Of a stretch of 27,017 nt of DNA, positions 14,693 through 22,563 are shown in pieces. Position 1 is the stretch's first letter; each line of letters begins with the position of its first letter. Origin of the DNA: Anaerolineaceae bacterium (GTDB taxonomy: Bacteria > Chloroflexota > Anaerolineae > Anaerolineales > Anaerolineaceae); NCBI GenBank assembly GCA_003524305.1, contig DQHW01000026.1, forward strand, positions 35,635-62,651, read 5' to 3'. The notes beneath the pieces were generated by a model, which did no database searches, was not told the origin of the DNA, and saw nothing but the letters and a program-made list of their open reading frames with translations. Position numbers and translations under genes: made by a program.

Positions 14693-14721
14693 ATTATACC
14701 CGTGTTTATGCATTCCGTCTA
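14693..14721 (-). promoter_or_regulatory. Candidate internal promoter before rpmJ
   Basis: TAGACG (14721-14716) and a perfect TATAAT (14698-14693) are separated by 17 bases on the minus strand. The -35 box matches four of six consensus bases. The site overlaps the map 3' end and would drive rpmJ-rpsM-rpsK-rpsD-rpoA-rplQ. The leader contains a small hairpin with a C(UUCG)G loop near 14679-14690. Confidence 0.55.
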
Positions 14722-15506
14722 GGAATGGACCCGTCACCCTGCGTAGTAAGGATTAGCGGTCCATTTTCAGTGACTGCCACCGTATGTTCATAGTGGGCGG
14801 TCAAAGAACCATCTGCCGATGAAACTGTCCATTGATCTGGAAGCACTCGGGTGTACGGAGTGCCGACCAAAAGCATGGGTTCCAACGCGATGGTCATTCC
14901 GACTCGGAGCACCAGTCCCCGGCCGGGCACACCATAATTCGGGAGTTGTGGTCCCTCATGCATGGCGCGTCCTACTCCGTGGCCTGTGTATTCACGGGTA
15001 ACGTGAAAACCTTGGCTCTCTGCTACGTTTTGGATGGCAGCGGAGACATCACCAATGTGATTTCCAACGACCATCTTTTCGATCCCGGCATACAAGGCGT
15101 TTTCAGTGGTGTCAACCAGCTTTTGTGCCAGCGGGCTGACTTTTCCGACAAACGCAGTGAATGCGGCATCACCGACAAAACCTTCATAAACCGTTCCACA
15201 ATCCACCGAGACGATATCCCCTTCTTTAAGCTTGCGCTTTCCGGGGATGCCATGCACCAGTTCGTAGTTGACACTGACGTTGGTGCTGGCAGGATAGGGA
15301 TAAGGGCCGGGATAGCCCTTGAACGGACTATAACAACCGTATTTTCGCAGCACATCTTCGGCTGCGGCATTAAGATCGGCAGTGGAAACTCCCGGGGCAA
15401 CGATGGCTCTAGCGGCTGCCAGGGCTTCTGCATTGATCCTTCCGGCTTCGCGCATGAGCACGAGTTCGCTTTCAGATTTGATGGTAATCTGCCGATCCCA
15501 AGACAT
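14706..15506 (-). CDS. map: Type I methionine aminopeptidase
   Basis: The 266-residue protein has the full set of metal ligands: Asp102 in VSVDCG, Asp113 in GDAAFT, His176 in TGHGVGRAMHE, Glu209 in ALEPM and Glu240 in AHYEHTV. His85 in ELVHGIPG is also conserved. It removes the initiator methionine from new proteins when the second residue is small, working at the ribosome exit. There is no N-terminal zinc-finger extension, so it is the short bacterial type. The start is four bases after the adk stop, with GGAGAAAG inside adk. The end is slightly longer than usual, with a polar tail after the last strand. The location between adk and rpmJ is standard for the spc/alpha region. Confidence 0.96.
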   Translation of the reverse strand: MSWDRQITIKSESELVLMREAGRINAEALAAARAIVAPGVSTADLNAAAEDVLRKYGCYSPFKGYPGPYPYPASTNVSVNYELVHGIPGKRKLKEGDIVSVDCGTVYEGFVGDAAFTAFVGKVSPLAQKLVDTTENALYAGIEKMVVGNHIGDVSAAIQNVAESQGFHVTREYTGHGVGRAMHEGPQLPNYGVPGRGLVLRVGMTIALEPMLLVGTPYTRVLPDQWTVSSADGSLTAHYEHTVAVTENGPLILTTQGDGSIPRRNA

Positions 15507-15510
15507 GTTG

Positions 15511-16164
15511 TTAAGCTTTCTCCAGAGCAGCCAGCATGGCGGCGGTTACATCCTCGATGGAGTTTGTGCCGTCGACTTCAGCCAGCAGATTGAGCTTTCG
15601 GTAATACTCGATGAGCGGGGAGGTCTGAGCGGTATAAACCTTGATGCGATTCATAACGGTTTCAGATTTGTCATCGTCTCGTTGATAAAGTTCAGAACCA
15701 TCCAGGTCACAAACACCCGCGATCTGGGGGGGATTGTATTTTTCATGAAACACGTGTCCGTTAGAGCGGCAAGTCCAGCGTCCGCAAAGACGTTCAACCA
15801 GCAGATCTTCAGGAACAGAGATGTATGGAACCAGGTTTACACCACCTTCGAATTCCATAAGCATTTTAGCCAAGGCATCAGCCTGGGCAGGTGTGCGCGG
15901 AAAACCATCCAAAAGGGCGCCGTTTTTGCAATCAGGGCGAGAAAGTCTCTCACGGATCATGGCAATGGTCACATCATCGGGCACCAACTCACCCTTGGTC
16001 ATATAGGTCTGAGCCAATTGTCCAAGTTCGGTTTGCCTTTTGAGGTTGTCTCGAAACAGGTCGCCAGATGACACGTGCACCAATTCATACTTTTCAGCAA
16101 TGATCTTGGCTTGAGTGCCTTTGCCGGCGCCTGGAGGTCCTAAGAGAACGTAATACCTGGCCAT
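15511..16164 (-). CDS. adk: Adenylate kinase with long LID domain
   Basis: The 217-residue protein begins MARYYVLLGPPGAGKGTQAK, whose P-loop GPPGAGKGT spans 9-17. It continues with SSGDLFRDNL and LLDGFPRTPAQADAL, the AMP-binding parts. It interconverts ATP+AMP and two ADP. The long LID domain (about 127-164) has the zinc-lid layout, but the four positions read Cys132, Asn135, Cys152 and Asp155. The second ligand, usually Cys, is Asn, so zinc binding is doubtful or uses His138/His140. I chose the ATG at 16164, one base after the secY stop, because the family starts there; AAAGG lies just upstream inside secY. Longer in-frame extensions run through secY and look unnatural. Confidence 0.95.
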   Translation of the reverse strand: MARYYVLLGPPGAGKGTQAKIIAEKYELVHVSSGDLFRDNLKRQTELGQLAQTYMTKGELVPDDVTIAMIRERLSRPDCKNGALLDGFPRTPAQADALAKMLMEFEGGVNLVPYISVPEDLLVERLCGRWTCRSNGHVFHEKYNPPQIAGVCDLDGSELYQRDDDKSETVMNRIKVYTAQTSPLIEYYRKLNLLAEVDGTNSIEDVTAAMLAALEKA

Positions 16165-16165
16165 G

Positions 16166-17500
16166 TTAACCTTTGATGATGCTTTCGTCGTAACCATGCA
16201 CCTTGAGTTCAGTTTCAATGATGGTAAAGGTGTCACGAACGACACCCACAACGATCAGTAAACCGGCGGCAGAGATCACGAATAAAGTGTTCTGAGACAA
16301 GGGTAGAATTGCGCCCAGGATGTAAGGCAGCACAGCCACGAAACCGAGGAAGAATGCACCCGGGAAGGTGATGCGGCGTTGAACCTTTGAAAGGTACTTT
16401 TGGGTCGGTCCGCCACGTACAACACCCGGAATTTGTGCACCCTGTCGTTTAAGGGTTTCGCCATAGTTCTGTTGTGTAAACAAGACATCAGTATAGAAGA
16501 AACTGAAGGCTACGACCAGGATAAAGTAGACGATCGGGTAGATGACGCCAGTGCCGCTGAAATTTGTATAGATCCAATACCAGAAGCCTTCACCCGTCGC
16601 GATGGCTTTTTGGAACCAACTGGCGATCAAAGCCGGGAATGATAAGAAAGTTTGGGCAAAGATCAACGGAATCATGCCTGCCATGTTGACCATGAGGGGC
16701 AGGTTGCTGCGCACCGGCATAGACATGCGGTTGCCCACACGACGTCCGGGGAAAAGCACAGGCACGTTTCTGCGTCCTTGTTGGACAAAAACGATGGCAA
16801 AGATGGTGAGTCCGAGGATGGCAATGATCAACAAGAGCATCCACCAACCATTTACTTTATCAGCCAGAATGCTAACTAGGTTGCTCGGCATTTTTGAAAT
16901 AATGCCTGCAAAAATGATCAAAGACAAACCTTGATTCGGGATGCCGAATTCAGAGATCAATTGACCTAACCAGATACCAAACATCGTGCCTGCCACCATA
17001 CTCACAAGAATTGTGACTGTTGGCAAAAGCGATGCACCAGTGAAACCGAACGGTGTAGTCAAGACAGATGTCGTAACCATGGTTTGGAAAATGTTCACCT
17101 GGCCGATTGCAGACAAGAGCGCCATTGGGATGGTGAGCATGGTGGTCCATTTTTCCATCAAGACACGCCCTTCACGGGGATTATCTTTTAATCGACGATC
17201 CAGTGCGGGGATGATGGGAACAAGCAGTTGGATGATAATTTGCGCCGTAATATAAGGATAGACGCCCATTGCCAGGATGGAGAAGTTGGAAATGGTACCA
17301 CCAGACAACAGATCTAAAAGTCCAAAGAGACCTGAACCTGCACCGCCTGCTGTAGCAATTGATGCGATCACATCGCGATTAACGCCAGGAACAGGGATGC
17401 TCGCTGCAAGTCGATAGATGATCAGCAGAAGAATTGTGATAATTAGCTTCTTGCGGATGTCTTCCGACGTCCATAAATAACGCCAGGCTGATCGCTTCAT
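16166..17500 (-). CDS. secY: Protein translocase subunit SecY
   Basis: The 444-residue protein has ten hydrophobic segments, as expected for SecY, starting with LIITILLLIIYRLAASIPVP (19-38). Characteristic loops are GLFGLLDLLSGGTISNFSIL (58-77), QQGRRNVPVLFPGR (240-253) and QGAQIPGVVRGGPTQKYL (353-370), which contact the ribosome or SecA. It forms the central pore for export and membrane insertion with SecE and SecG, which are not in the window. AGGAG lies upstream of the ATG. It sits between rplO and adk, its classical place at the end of the spc operon. Confidence 0.97.
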   Translation of the reverse strand: MKRSAWRYLWTSEDIRKKLIITILLLIIYRLAASIPVPGVNRDVIASIATAGGAGSGLFGLLDLLSGGTISNFSILAMGVYPYITAQIIIQLLVPIIPALDRRLKDNPREGRVLMEKWTTMLTIPMALLSAIGQVNIFQTMVTTSVLTTPFGFTGASLLPTVTILVSMVAGTMFGIWLGQLISEFGIPNQGLSLIIFAGIISKMPSNLVSILADKVNGWWMLLLIIAILGLTIFAIVFVQQGRRNVPVLFPGRRVGNRMSMPVRSNLPLMVNMAGMIPLIFAQTFLSFPALIASWFQKAIATGEGFWYWIYTNFSGTGVIYPIVYFILVVAFSFFYTDVLFTQQNYGETLKRQGAQIPGVVRGGPTQKYLSKVQRRITFPGAFFLGFVAVLPYILGAILPLSQNTLFVISAAGLLIVVGVVRDTFTIIETELKVHGYDESIIKG

Positions 17501-17521
17501 AGAATTCTCCTCAGATGCCGT

Positions 17522-17974
17522 TTAGGCGATCAATTCGATCTTGCCCCCTGCGGCTTCGATCTTTGCCTGGGCAGACTTGGAAACACGCGCTACCTGAACG
17601 GTAAGGGCGACTTTCACATCTCCGCGGCCAAGAATGGCAACAGGGTTCTTGGGTTGATGGAGCAATTTGGCGTCAGCAAGAGTGGCCTGAGAGACTACAC
17701 TACCGGCCTGGAACCTTGCGAGTTGATCCAGATTGATCTCGTTATATTCCACCTGATTGGGTGGGGTGAATCCCTCTCCACGGATGAAGGGGAGTCGGCG
17801 GAAGAACGGCAGGTTACCACCCTGGCGATAAAGATGTCCGCCAGCGCCTGCACGTGAGCCTTGACCCTTGGTACCACGACCGGCGGTTTTACCCTGACCG
17901 GCTGAATTACCATGGCCTTTGCGTTTAGGAAGCTTGATTTTGCCTTCGTTAGGCATGAGGTCGTTTAGTTTCAT
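17522..17974 (-). CDS. rplO: Ribosomal protein L15 (uL15)
   Basis: The 150-residue protein has a glycine- and lysine-rich N-terminal extension (KRKGHGNSAGQGKTAGRGTK), then GGNLPFFRRLPFIRGEGF, and a compact C-terminal fold with GRGDVKVALTVQVARVSKSA. The extension threads deep into 23S rRNA; L15 is a late 50S assembly protein. Its ATG overlaps the rpmD stop as ATGA, giving tight coupling. secY begins 21 bases downstream. Confidence 0.96.
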   Translation of the reverse strand: MKLNDLMPNEGKIKLPKRKGHGNSAGQGKTAGRGTKGQGSRAGAGGHLYRQGGNLPFFRRLPFIRGEGFTPPNQVEYNEINLDQLARFQAGSVVSQATLADAKLLHQPKNPVAILGRGDVKVALTVQVARVSKSAQAKIEAAGGKIELIA

Positions 17975-18183
17975 TTCGTTTCCTGCACTTCCACTTTTAC
18001 AAGATGCTCAACCATGCGCAGCATGCCTTGCAAAACGGGGCCATCCGCAAGTTCAACTGTTTGGTTCATGCGGCGTAGACCTAATGCACGAATGGTTGCT
18101 TTATGCTTGACTGAATATCCGATACCGCTGCGCACAAGTGTAATGCGCAATTTTTTTACTTCATCCACTTTTTTCTTAGCCAT
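17971..18183 (-). CDS. rpmD: Ribosomal protein L30 (uL30)
   Basis: The 70-residue protein reads MAKKKVDEVKKLRITLVRSG, then RALGLRRMNQTVELADGP, typical of L30. A basic N-terminal extension of about ten residues makes it longer than the common 60-residue form. I chose the ATG at 18183, which has GGAGGAAGA immediately upstream and overlaps the rpsE end by eight bases. Longer in-frame versions only extend into rpsE. L30 lies on the 50S surface. Confidence 0.94.
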   Translation of the reverse strand: MAKKKVDEVKKLRITLVRSGIGYSVKHKATIRALGLRRMNQTVELADGPVLQGMLRMVEHLVKVEVQETK

Positions 18184-18706
18184 TCTTCCTCCGTTCCCAA
18201 TAAGGGAGAAGGTCCTTGACTGGTTTTCCACGGCGAGCGGCTTCAACTTCAGGTGATTTCAGTTGTTCAAGTGCATCGAAGGTGGCTTTCACCACGTTGA
18301 GCACATTGGCGCTGCCAAGAGACTTGGTCAAGATGTCATGAACACCGGCTGCTTCAAGAACGGCACGCACACCACCACCGGCGATAACACCGGTACCAGC
18401 AGATGCAGGTTTGAGTAAAACGACTGCTCCGGCTGTACGTCCAACCACTTCATGGGGAATGGTGGTATTGGTCAGGGTGATCTGTCTGATGTTCTTGTGA
18501 GCGCGTTCGGTGGCTTTGCGCATCGCATCAGGAACGGCGTTGGCTTTGCCAATACCGATGCCGATTTTTCCATGGTTGTCACCGATTACGATAGTGACAC
18601 GGAATTGGAAGCGGCGACCGCCTTTAACTACTTTGGCGACACGAGCAATTTCAATGACACGTTCGTCAAATTGTTGGTCGGTTGGTTGATAATCCATACT
18701 CTCCAT
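18176..18706 (-). CDS. rpsE: Ribosomal protein S5 (uS5)
   Basis: The 176-residue protein has the N-terminal RNA-binding fold ARVAKVVKGGRRFQFRVTIV and IGIGKANAVPDAMRKA, and the C-terminal half with PASAGTGVIAGGGVRAVLE. S5 helps set decoding fidelity and forms part of the mRNA entry site with S3 and S4. AGAGGG lies seven bases before the ATG at 18706. An ATG three codons later also has GGAG but at a short distance. The end overlaps rpmD by eight bases. Confidence 0.97.
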   Translation of the reverse strand: MESMDYQPTDQQFDERVIEIARVAKVVKGGRRFQFRVTIVIGDNHGKIGIGIGKANAVPDAMRKATERAHKNIRQITLTNTTIPHEVVGRTAGAVVLLKPASAGTGVIAGGGVRAVLEAAGVHDILTKSLGSANVLNVVKATFDALEQLKSPEVEAARRGKPVKDLLPYWERRKNG

Positions 18707-18733
18707 ATTAAGGCCCTCTTCTTCTCTTTTGTC

Positions 18734-19099
18734 CTAAAATTCCAGGCCAGCTTCACGGGCTGCATCAGCCAGAGCTTTTACACGCCCACCGTATCGAAAT
18801 CCACCACGATCGAAAACGATCGTAGAGATTCCTTTACTCTTGGCGCGTTTGGCAACAAGCTCACCAACAAGTTTTGCCTGTTCCATCTTTTTCAGGCCTT
18901 CAACCTTGCCTTGGAGTTCATGGTCGATACTTGAGGCAGCGGCGAGTGTGGTTCCGGTTTCATCGTTGATCACCTGAACGTAGATCTCTGCCAGGCTGCG
19001 GAAAACACTCATGCGAGGTCGGGATACACTACCGCTGATCGTTTTGCGAACACGGTTGTGCCGACGAATTCTTGCTTCGGTGCGATTATTTTTTGGCAT
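18734..19099 (-). CDS. rplR: Ribosomal protein L18 (uL18)
   Basis: The 121-residue protein has a basic start (PKNNRTEARIRRHNRVRKTI) and the core PRMSVFRSLAEIYVQVINDE and VFDRGGFRYGGRVKALADAA. L18 binds 5S rRNA with L5 and helps load it on the 50S subunit. I chose the ATG at 19099, with AGGTG seven bases upstream; a TTG two codons earlier is less likely. It begins ten bases after rplF. Confidence 0.96.
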   Translation of the reverse strand: MPKNNRTEARIRRHNRVRKTISGSVSRPRMSVFRSLAEIYVQVINDETGTTLAAASSIDHELQGKVEGLKKMEQAKLVGELVAKRAKSKGISTIVFDRGGFRYGGRVKALADAAREAGLEF

Positions 19100-19109
19100 A
19101 TTCAATCAC

Positions 19110-19667
19110 CTACTTCTTTCCACCTTTACCCTTACCTGCTTTGCCAGCTTTACGGCGGATCTTCTCGCCTTTATAGCGGATGCCTTTGCCAAGGTAGGGT
19201 TCAGGGGGACGAATCTTACGAATATCAGAGGCCAGTTGTCCGATAACCTCATTATCATAACCACAGACTCTTACGAGACGGGTCTTGCTATCCACTTCGA
19301 AGAAAACACCTTCGGGAGGATCGATAATAAAGGGGTGGGAGTAACCAACATAGAGGGCAAGTTTGTTGCCATCCATCTCCACACGGTAACCAACACCATC
19401 AACTTCAAGTTCAGTGGCAAAACCGGTTGAAACACCGGTCACCATATTATTGATCAAGGCACGTGTAGTGCCATGCAAAGCGCGAATGGGGGCAAGATCG
19501 GAACTTCGCGTGACCACAATCTGGCCATCTTCGAAAGTAATTCCCATCTCAGGTGAAAAACTGCGCGCCATTTCGCCTTTGGGACCTTTGACACGGACGT
19601 CAGAGCCGTTCAGTTCAACCTTCACAGACTCTGGAACAGTCACTGGTAATCGACCTATACGAGACAC
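19110..19667 (-). CDS. rplF: Ribosomal protein L6 (uL6)
   Basis: The 185-residue protein has the two repeated L6 domains. It begins MSRIGRLPVTVPESVKVELN, and the second domain carries PPEPYLGKGIRYKGEKIRRK. A short Lys/Gly-rich tail (KAGKAGKGKGGKK) extends it beyond many homologues. L6 lies under the sarcin-ricin loop, where the translational GTPases bind. It follows rpsH by 27 bases. Confidence 0.97.
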   Translation of the reverse strand: MSRIGRLPVTVPESVKVELNGSDVRVKGPKGEMARSFSPEMGITFEDGQIVVTRSSDLAPIRALHGTTRALINNMVTGVSTGFATELEVDGVGYRVEMDGNKLALYVGYSHPFIIDPPEGVFFEVDSKTRLVRVCGYDNEVIGQLASDIRKIRPPEPYLGKGIRYKGEKIRRKAGKAGKGKGGKK

Positions 19668-19694
19668 GTTGTAATCCTCCTTGATTCCACTGGG

Positions 19695-20108
19695 CTACCA
19701 GACCTTGCAGAGCAATTCGCCGCCGACACCTAACTGGCGGGCTCTCTGTCCGGTCATCACACCCTTGGGGGTGGAAAGGATCGCGATACCCATTCCTGCG
19801 AGTACCCAGGGGATATCTTGTTTTTGCGTATAAACACGCCGTCCAGGTCGACTGATTCTCTCGAGACCAGTGATCACTGAAGCACGTTGTCGGCGTTCAC
19901 CTACATATTTCAGTTTCACCCTAAGGGTCTGAACACTAGGCTTGTCGCTTTCGACAACTTCATATCCTTCAATAAAGCCTTCCTCTTTCAAAATTCTGGC
20001 GATTTCGCCTTTAATTTTTGATTGAGGCATAGCCACAACGGATTGGCTGGCCATTGTACCATTCCGGATACGGGTCAACATATCAGCAATTGGATCATTA
20101 ACACTCAT
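19695..20108 (-). CDS. rpsH: Ribosomal protein S8 (uS8)
   Basis: The 137-residue protein begins MSVNDPIADMLTRIRNGTMA and ends with STPKGVMTGQRARQLGVGGE, both S8 hallmarks. S8 is a primary 16S rRNA binder. In E. coli it represses the spc operon by binding mRNA near L5; no matching site was identified here. GGAGGAAGAAAC precedes the ATG. It follows rpsN by 22 bases. Confidence 0.97.
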   Translation of the reverse strand: MSVNDPIADMLTRIRNGTMASQSVVAMPQSKIKGEIARILKEEGFIEGYEVVESDKPSVQTLRVKLKYVGERRQRASVITGLERISRPGRRVYTQKQDIPWVLAGMGIAILSTPKGVMTGQRARQLGVGGELLCKVW

Positions 20109-20130
20109 GTTTCTTCCTCCGAGCTGGCTC

Positions 20131-20313
20131 TTACCAGGATGATTTCGTCACGCCAGGAATTTGGCCTTCGAGAGCAAGCTCTCTGAAGCAGATACGGCAA
20201 AGTCCAAACCGACGCATATAACCGCGCGGACGTCCGCAGCGTTTGCAGCGGTTCCGTACTTGATATACGTATTTACGTCTTAGTTCACGATATTCCATGC
20301 ACTTCGATGCCAT
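20131..20313 (-). CDS. rpsN: Ribosomal protein S14, zinc type (uS14-Z)
   Basis: The 60-residue protein begins MASKCMEYRELRRKYVYQ and contains CKRC (23-26) and CRIC (39-42), the four-cysteine zinc site of short S14. It belongs to the 30S head near S10 and S19. The ATG at 20313 is preceded by GGAAGG and lies one base after the rplE stop. Longer in-frame versions read back into rplE and are not supported. Confidence 0.96.
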   Translation of the reverse strand: MASKCMEYRELRRKYVYQVRNRCKRCGRPRGYMRRFGLCRICFRELALEGQIPGVTKSSW

Positions 20314-20314
20314 A

Positions 20315-20857
20315 TTAGTCCTTCCTGAAAGGCATGCCAAGCAACGCCAGCAAAGCTGTAGCTTGTTCATCCGTCGTGGCAGTGGTGACAATCGTTATTT
20401 CCAAACCACGGACCTTATCGACTTTATCGTATTCAATCTCAGGGAAGATAATTTGTTCTCTCAACCCGAGAGTGTAGTTTCCACGACCATCAAATGAATT
20501 GGCAGACACACCGCGAAAATCACGAACACGGGGCAGCACAATATTCATCAAACGATCAAGGAATGACCACATGCGGTCGCCGCGGAGGGTGACTGCAGTG
20601 CCGATGGCGCGGCCTTCGCGAAGTTTGAAGTTCGCAATGCTTTTGCGCGCTTTGGTGACCACCGGTTTTTGTCCGGTAATGGTGGTCAAATCAATCACCG
20701 CAGCATCAAGTGCTTTGGGATTATCCATGGCTTCACCGAGGCCAATATTGACTACAACTTTTGTGATTCGGGGGATCTGCATGATATTGGTCAGACCCAG
20801 CGTTTTCATCAAAGCCGGTGAGATTTCTTTCTGGTAACGTTCCTTCAAAATATTCAT
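20315..20857 (-). CDS. rplE: Ribosomal protein L5 (uL5)
   Basis: The 180-residue protein contains NIMQIPRITKVVVNIGLGEA, then ITGQKPVVTKARKSIANFKL and FDGRGNYTLGLREQIIFPEI, typical of L5. It binds 5S rRNA and forms the central-protuberance bridge to S13. GGGAGAG precedes the ATG. Its 3' end contains the ribosome-binding site of rpsN. Confidence 0.97.
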   Translation of the reverse strand: MNILKERYQKEISPALMKTLGLTNIMQIPRITKVVVNIGLGEAMDNPKALDAAVIDLTTITGQKPVVTKARKSIANFKLREGRAIGTAVTLRGDRMWSFLDRLMNIVLPRVRDFRGVSANSFDGRGNYTLGLREQIIFPEIEYDKVDKVRGLEITIVTTATTDEQATALLALLGMPFRKD

Positions 20858-20878
20858 TAAAACACTCTCCCAAACGGC

Positions 20879-21211
20879 TTAATCATCGATAATCGCGTTG
20901 CATTCCTTGCAGACACGCTTTGATTTGCCATCTTCGCGTAATAATTCTACACGTGTGGGTTTGTTGCATTTTTTGCATACAATCATCACGTTAGATACGG
21001 CGACGGGTGCTTCAAAACGAACCTTGCCAGGATTGACCGTGCGACCCTGAGATTGAACCTGCCGTTGGTGTTTTGTGCGCATATTGATGCCTTGCACGAC
21101 AACACGTTCAACTTCAGGCATAACTTTGATCACTTCACCGCGCTGGCCCTTATCGTCTTTCTGGCCGCTGATGACTTCTACCTGATCACCTTTGCGAATC
21201 TTGAGTTTCAT
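20879..21211 (-). CDS. rplX: Ribosomal protein L24 (uL24) with C-terminal Cys4 motif
   Basis: The 110-residue protein has the KOW domain start KIRKGDQVEVISGQKDDKGQ and VQGINMRTKHQRQ. In the C-terminal part Cys79-X2-Cys82 and Cys101-X2-Cys104 form a ribbon-like motif that probably binds zinc. L24 starts 50S assembly by binding domain I of 23S rRNA and lies by the exit tunnel. AGGAGCGATCAA precedes the ATG. It lies between rplN and rplE as usual. Confidence 0.96.
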   Translation of the reverse strand: MKLKIRKGDQVEVISGQKDDKGQRGEVIKVMPEVERVVVQGINMRTKHQRQVQSQGRTVNPGKVRFEAPVAVSNVMIVCKKCNKPTRVELLREDGKSKRVCKECNAIIDD

Positions 21212-21234
21212 TTGATCGCTCCTATTTTCCTGGT

Positions 21235-21606
21235 TTAAAGAACTTCCGGGGCAAGCGAAACGATCTTCATAAAGCCCTTTTCACGCAATTCACGTGCAAC
21301 AGGACCAAAGATACGTGTACCCTTGGGATTCTGACCGTCCGCATCCAGGATCACCGCGGCATTATCATCAAAGCGGATGGAGGAGCCATCTTCACGACGC
21401 CATTCTTTGGCAGTGCGGACGATAACAGCCTTCACCACTTCGCTTTTCTTGATTGAACCCTGGGGTGCAGCAGATTTGACAGTGGCGACAACAATGTCAC
21501 CAACGCCGCCCCACTTGCGGGTTGAACCACCGGTAACATGGATAACCAGCAATTCACGAGCGCCAGTGTTATCAGCTACCTTAAGCCGAGACTCATGTTG
21601 AATCAT
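21235..21606 (-). CDS. rplN: Ribosomal protein L14 (uL14)
   Basis: The 123-residue protein begins MIQHESRLKVADNTGARELL and ends with GPVARELREKGFMKIVSLAP, typical of L14. It lies on the 50S interface, contacts the 30S, and is the docking site of the silencing factor RsfS in bacteria. Its start overlaps the rpsQ stop by four bases (ATGA). Confidence 0.97.
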   Translation of the reverse strand: MIQHESRLKVADNTGARELLVIHVTGGSTRKWGGVGDIVVATVKSAAPQGSIKKSEVVKAVIVRTAKEWRREDGSSIRFDDNAAVILDADGQNPKGTRIFGPVARELREKGFMKIVSLAPEVL

Positions 21607-21881
21607 TCAACTGCCTCCTCAGCAATGTTGAGAGATTTACCTTCACGCTTAACAATGGCTTCAACAACCCATGCTTTTTCGCGTGAAATGGGGGCACTCT
21701 CAACGAGGGTCACGACATCACCAATATTGCAGCCCAAGAGATCGTGGGCTTTAACTTTGGAGGATGCGTGAACTACTTTACGGTAAAGGGGATGCCGATA
21801 AGTTCGGTCCACTTTAACCACAACGGTTTTCATCATTTTATTGCTGGTAACCGTTCCAGTCATGCGCCGTCGTTCGTTCAT
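21603..21881 (-). CDS. rpsQ: Ribosomal protein S17 (uS17)
   Basis: The 92-residue protein has GTVTSNKMMKTVVVKVDRTY, HPLYRKVVHASSKVKAHD and GDVVTLVESAPISREKAW, the S17 oligonucleotide-binding-fold pattern. S17 is a primary 16S rRNA binder in the 30S body. Four-base ATGA overlaps link it to rpmC upstream and rplN downstream. Confidence 0.97.
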   Translation of the reverse strand: MNERRRMTGTVTSNKMMKTVVVKVDRTYRHPLYRKVVHASSKVKAHDLLGCNIGDVVTLVESAPISREKAWVVEAIVKREGKSLNIAEEAVE

Positions 21882-22090
21882 TTTTCACCTTCCGAATTGA
21901 TACTCAGTTCACGTTCGCGCAGCATTGTTTCGAATGTTGCGATCTGGCGACGAGTGATCTTTAACCGACTGGTGTCTGTTAATTGACCTGTTACTACCTG
22001 GAACCTGAGATTCATCAATTCATGCTGGGCATCTTCAAGTTTGGTCTTCAATTCACCAGTTGACAGGAGTCTGATATCTTTTGTTTTCAT
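21878..22090 (-). CDS. rpmC: Ribosomal protein L29 (uL29)
   Basis: The 70-residue, all-helical protein begins MKTKDIRLLSTGELKTKLED and contains ELMNLRFQVVTGQLTDTSRL, typical of L29. It stands next to L23 at the tunnel exit, where chaperones and SRP dock. It is coupled to rplP and rpsQ by ATGA overlaps. Confidence 0.96.
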   Translation of the reverse strand: MKTKDIRLLSTGELKTKLEDAQHELMNLRFQVVTGQLTDTSRLKITRRQIATFETMLRERELSINSEGEK

Positions 22091-22515
22091 AAACTCTCTC
22101 CTGCAGGCTGATTACGAGCGATAATTCTGGTTTTGATCGAGAATTTATACGCGGCCTGTTTCAAAGCTTCAAGAGCTTCGTCATGATCAAGGCCACTGAT
22201 CTCAAACATAATTCTGCCCGGTCTCACGACTGCGACATAATACTCCACGCTGCCTTTACCTTTACCCATACGGGTTTCAGGGGGGCGATGGGTATATGGT
22301 TTATCAGGAAAGATCCTGATCCACACCTTACCATGACGTTTCATTGCACGGACGATGGTACGGCGGCTTGCTTCGATTTGGCGAGCGGTAACCCAGCCTG
22401 GTTCAACTGCCTGTAAGGCATATTCACCAGAGGTCATTTCAGCGCCACGCAGCGAGACACCGGTCATGCGACCGCGCATTGTCTTACGCCATTTAACACG
22501 TTTTGGCATCAACAT
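22087..22515 (-). CDS. rplP: Ribosomal protein L16 (uL16)
   Basis: The 142-residue protein begins MLMPKRVKWRKTMRGRMTGV and contains RMGKGKGSVEYYVAVVRPGR, near the tRNA elbow-binding surface. L16 is a late 50S assembly protein close to the A site. GAGG lies eight bases before the ATG at 22515. The family usually starts at MPKRVKWRK, so the ATG at 22509 is an alternative. Confidence 0.97.
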   Translation of the reverse strand: MLMPKRVKWRKTMRGRMTGVSLRGAEMTSGEYALQAVEPGWVTARQIEASRRTIVRAMKRHGKVWIRIFPDKPYTHRPPETRMGKGKGSVEYYVAVVRPGRIMFEISGLDHDEALEALKQAAYKFSIKTRIIARNQPAGESL

Positions 22516-22563
22516 AGCTACTACCTCTTTCGTAATCCCTGGAATAACAACCCAGTGTAGAGT

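Noticed and set aside
14832..15593. Open frame of 253 codons on the plus strand
   Set aside because: It lies opposite map and the end of adk, both unmistakable genes on the minus strand. Its translation has no recognisable features.
15382..16071. Open frame of 229 codons on the plus strand
   Set aside because: It is antisense to adk and map and only reflects their codon use.
20314..20391. Longer N-terminus for S14 starting inside rplE
   Set aside because: The family starts at MASKCMEYRE, and the GGAAGG site fits the ATG at 20313.
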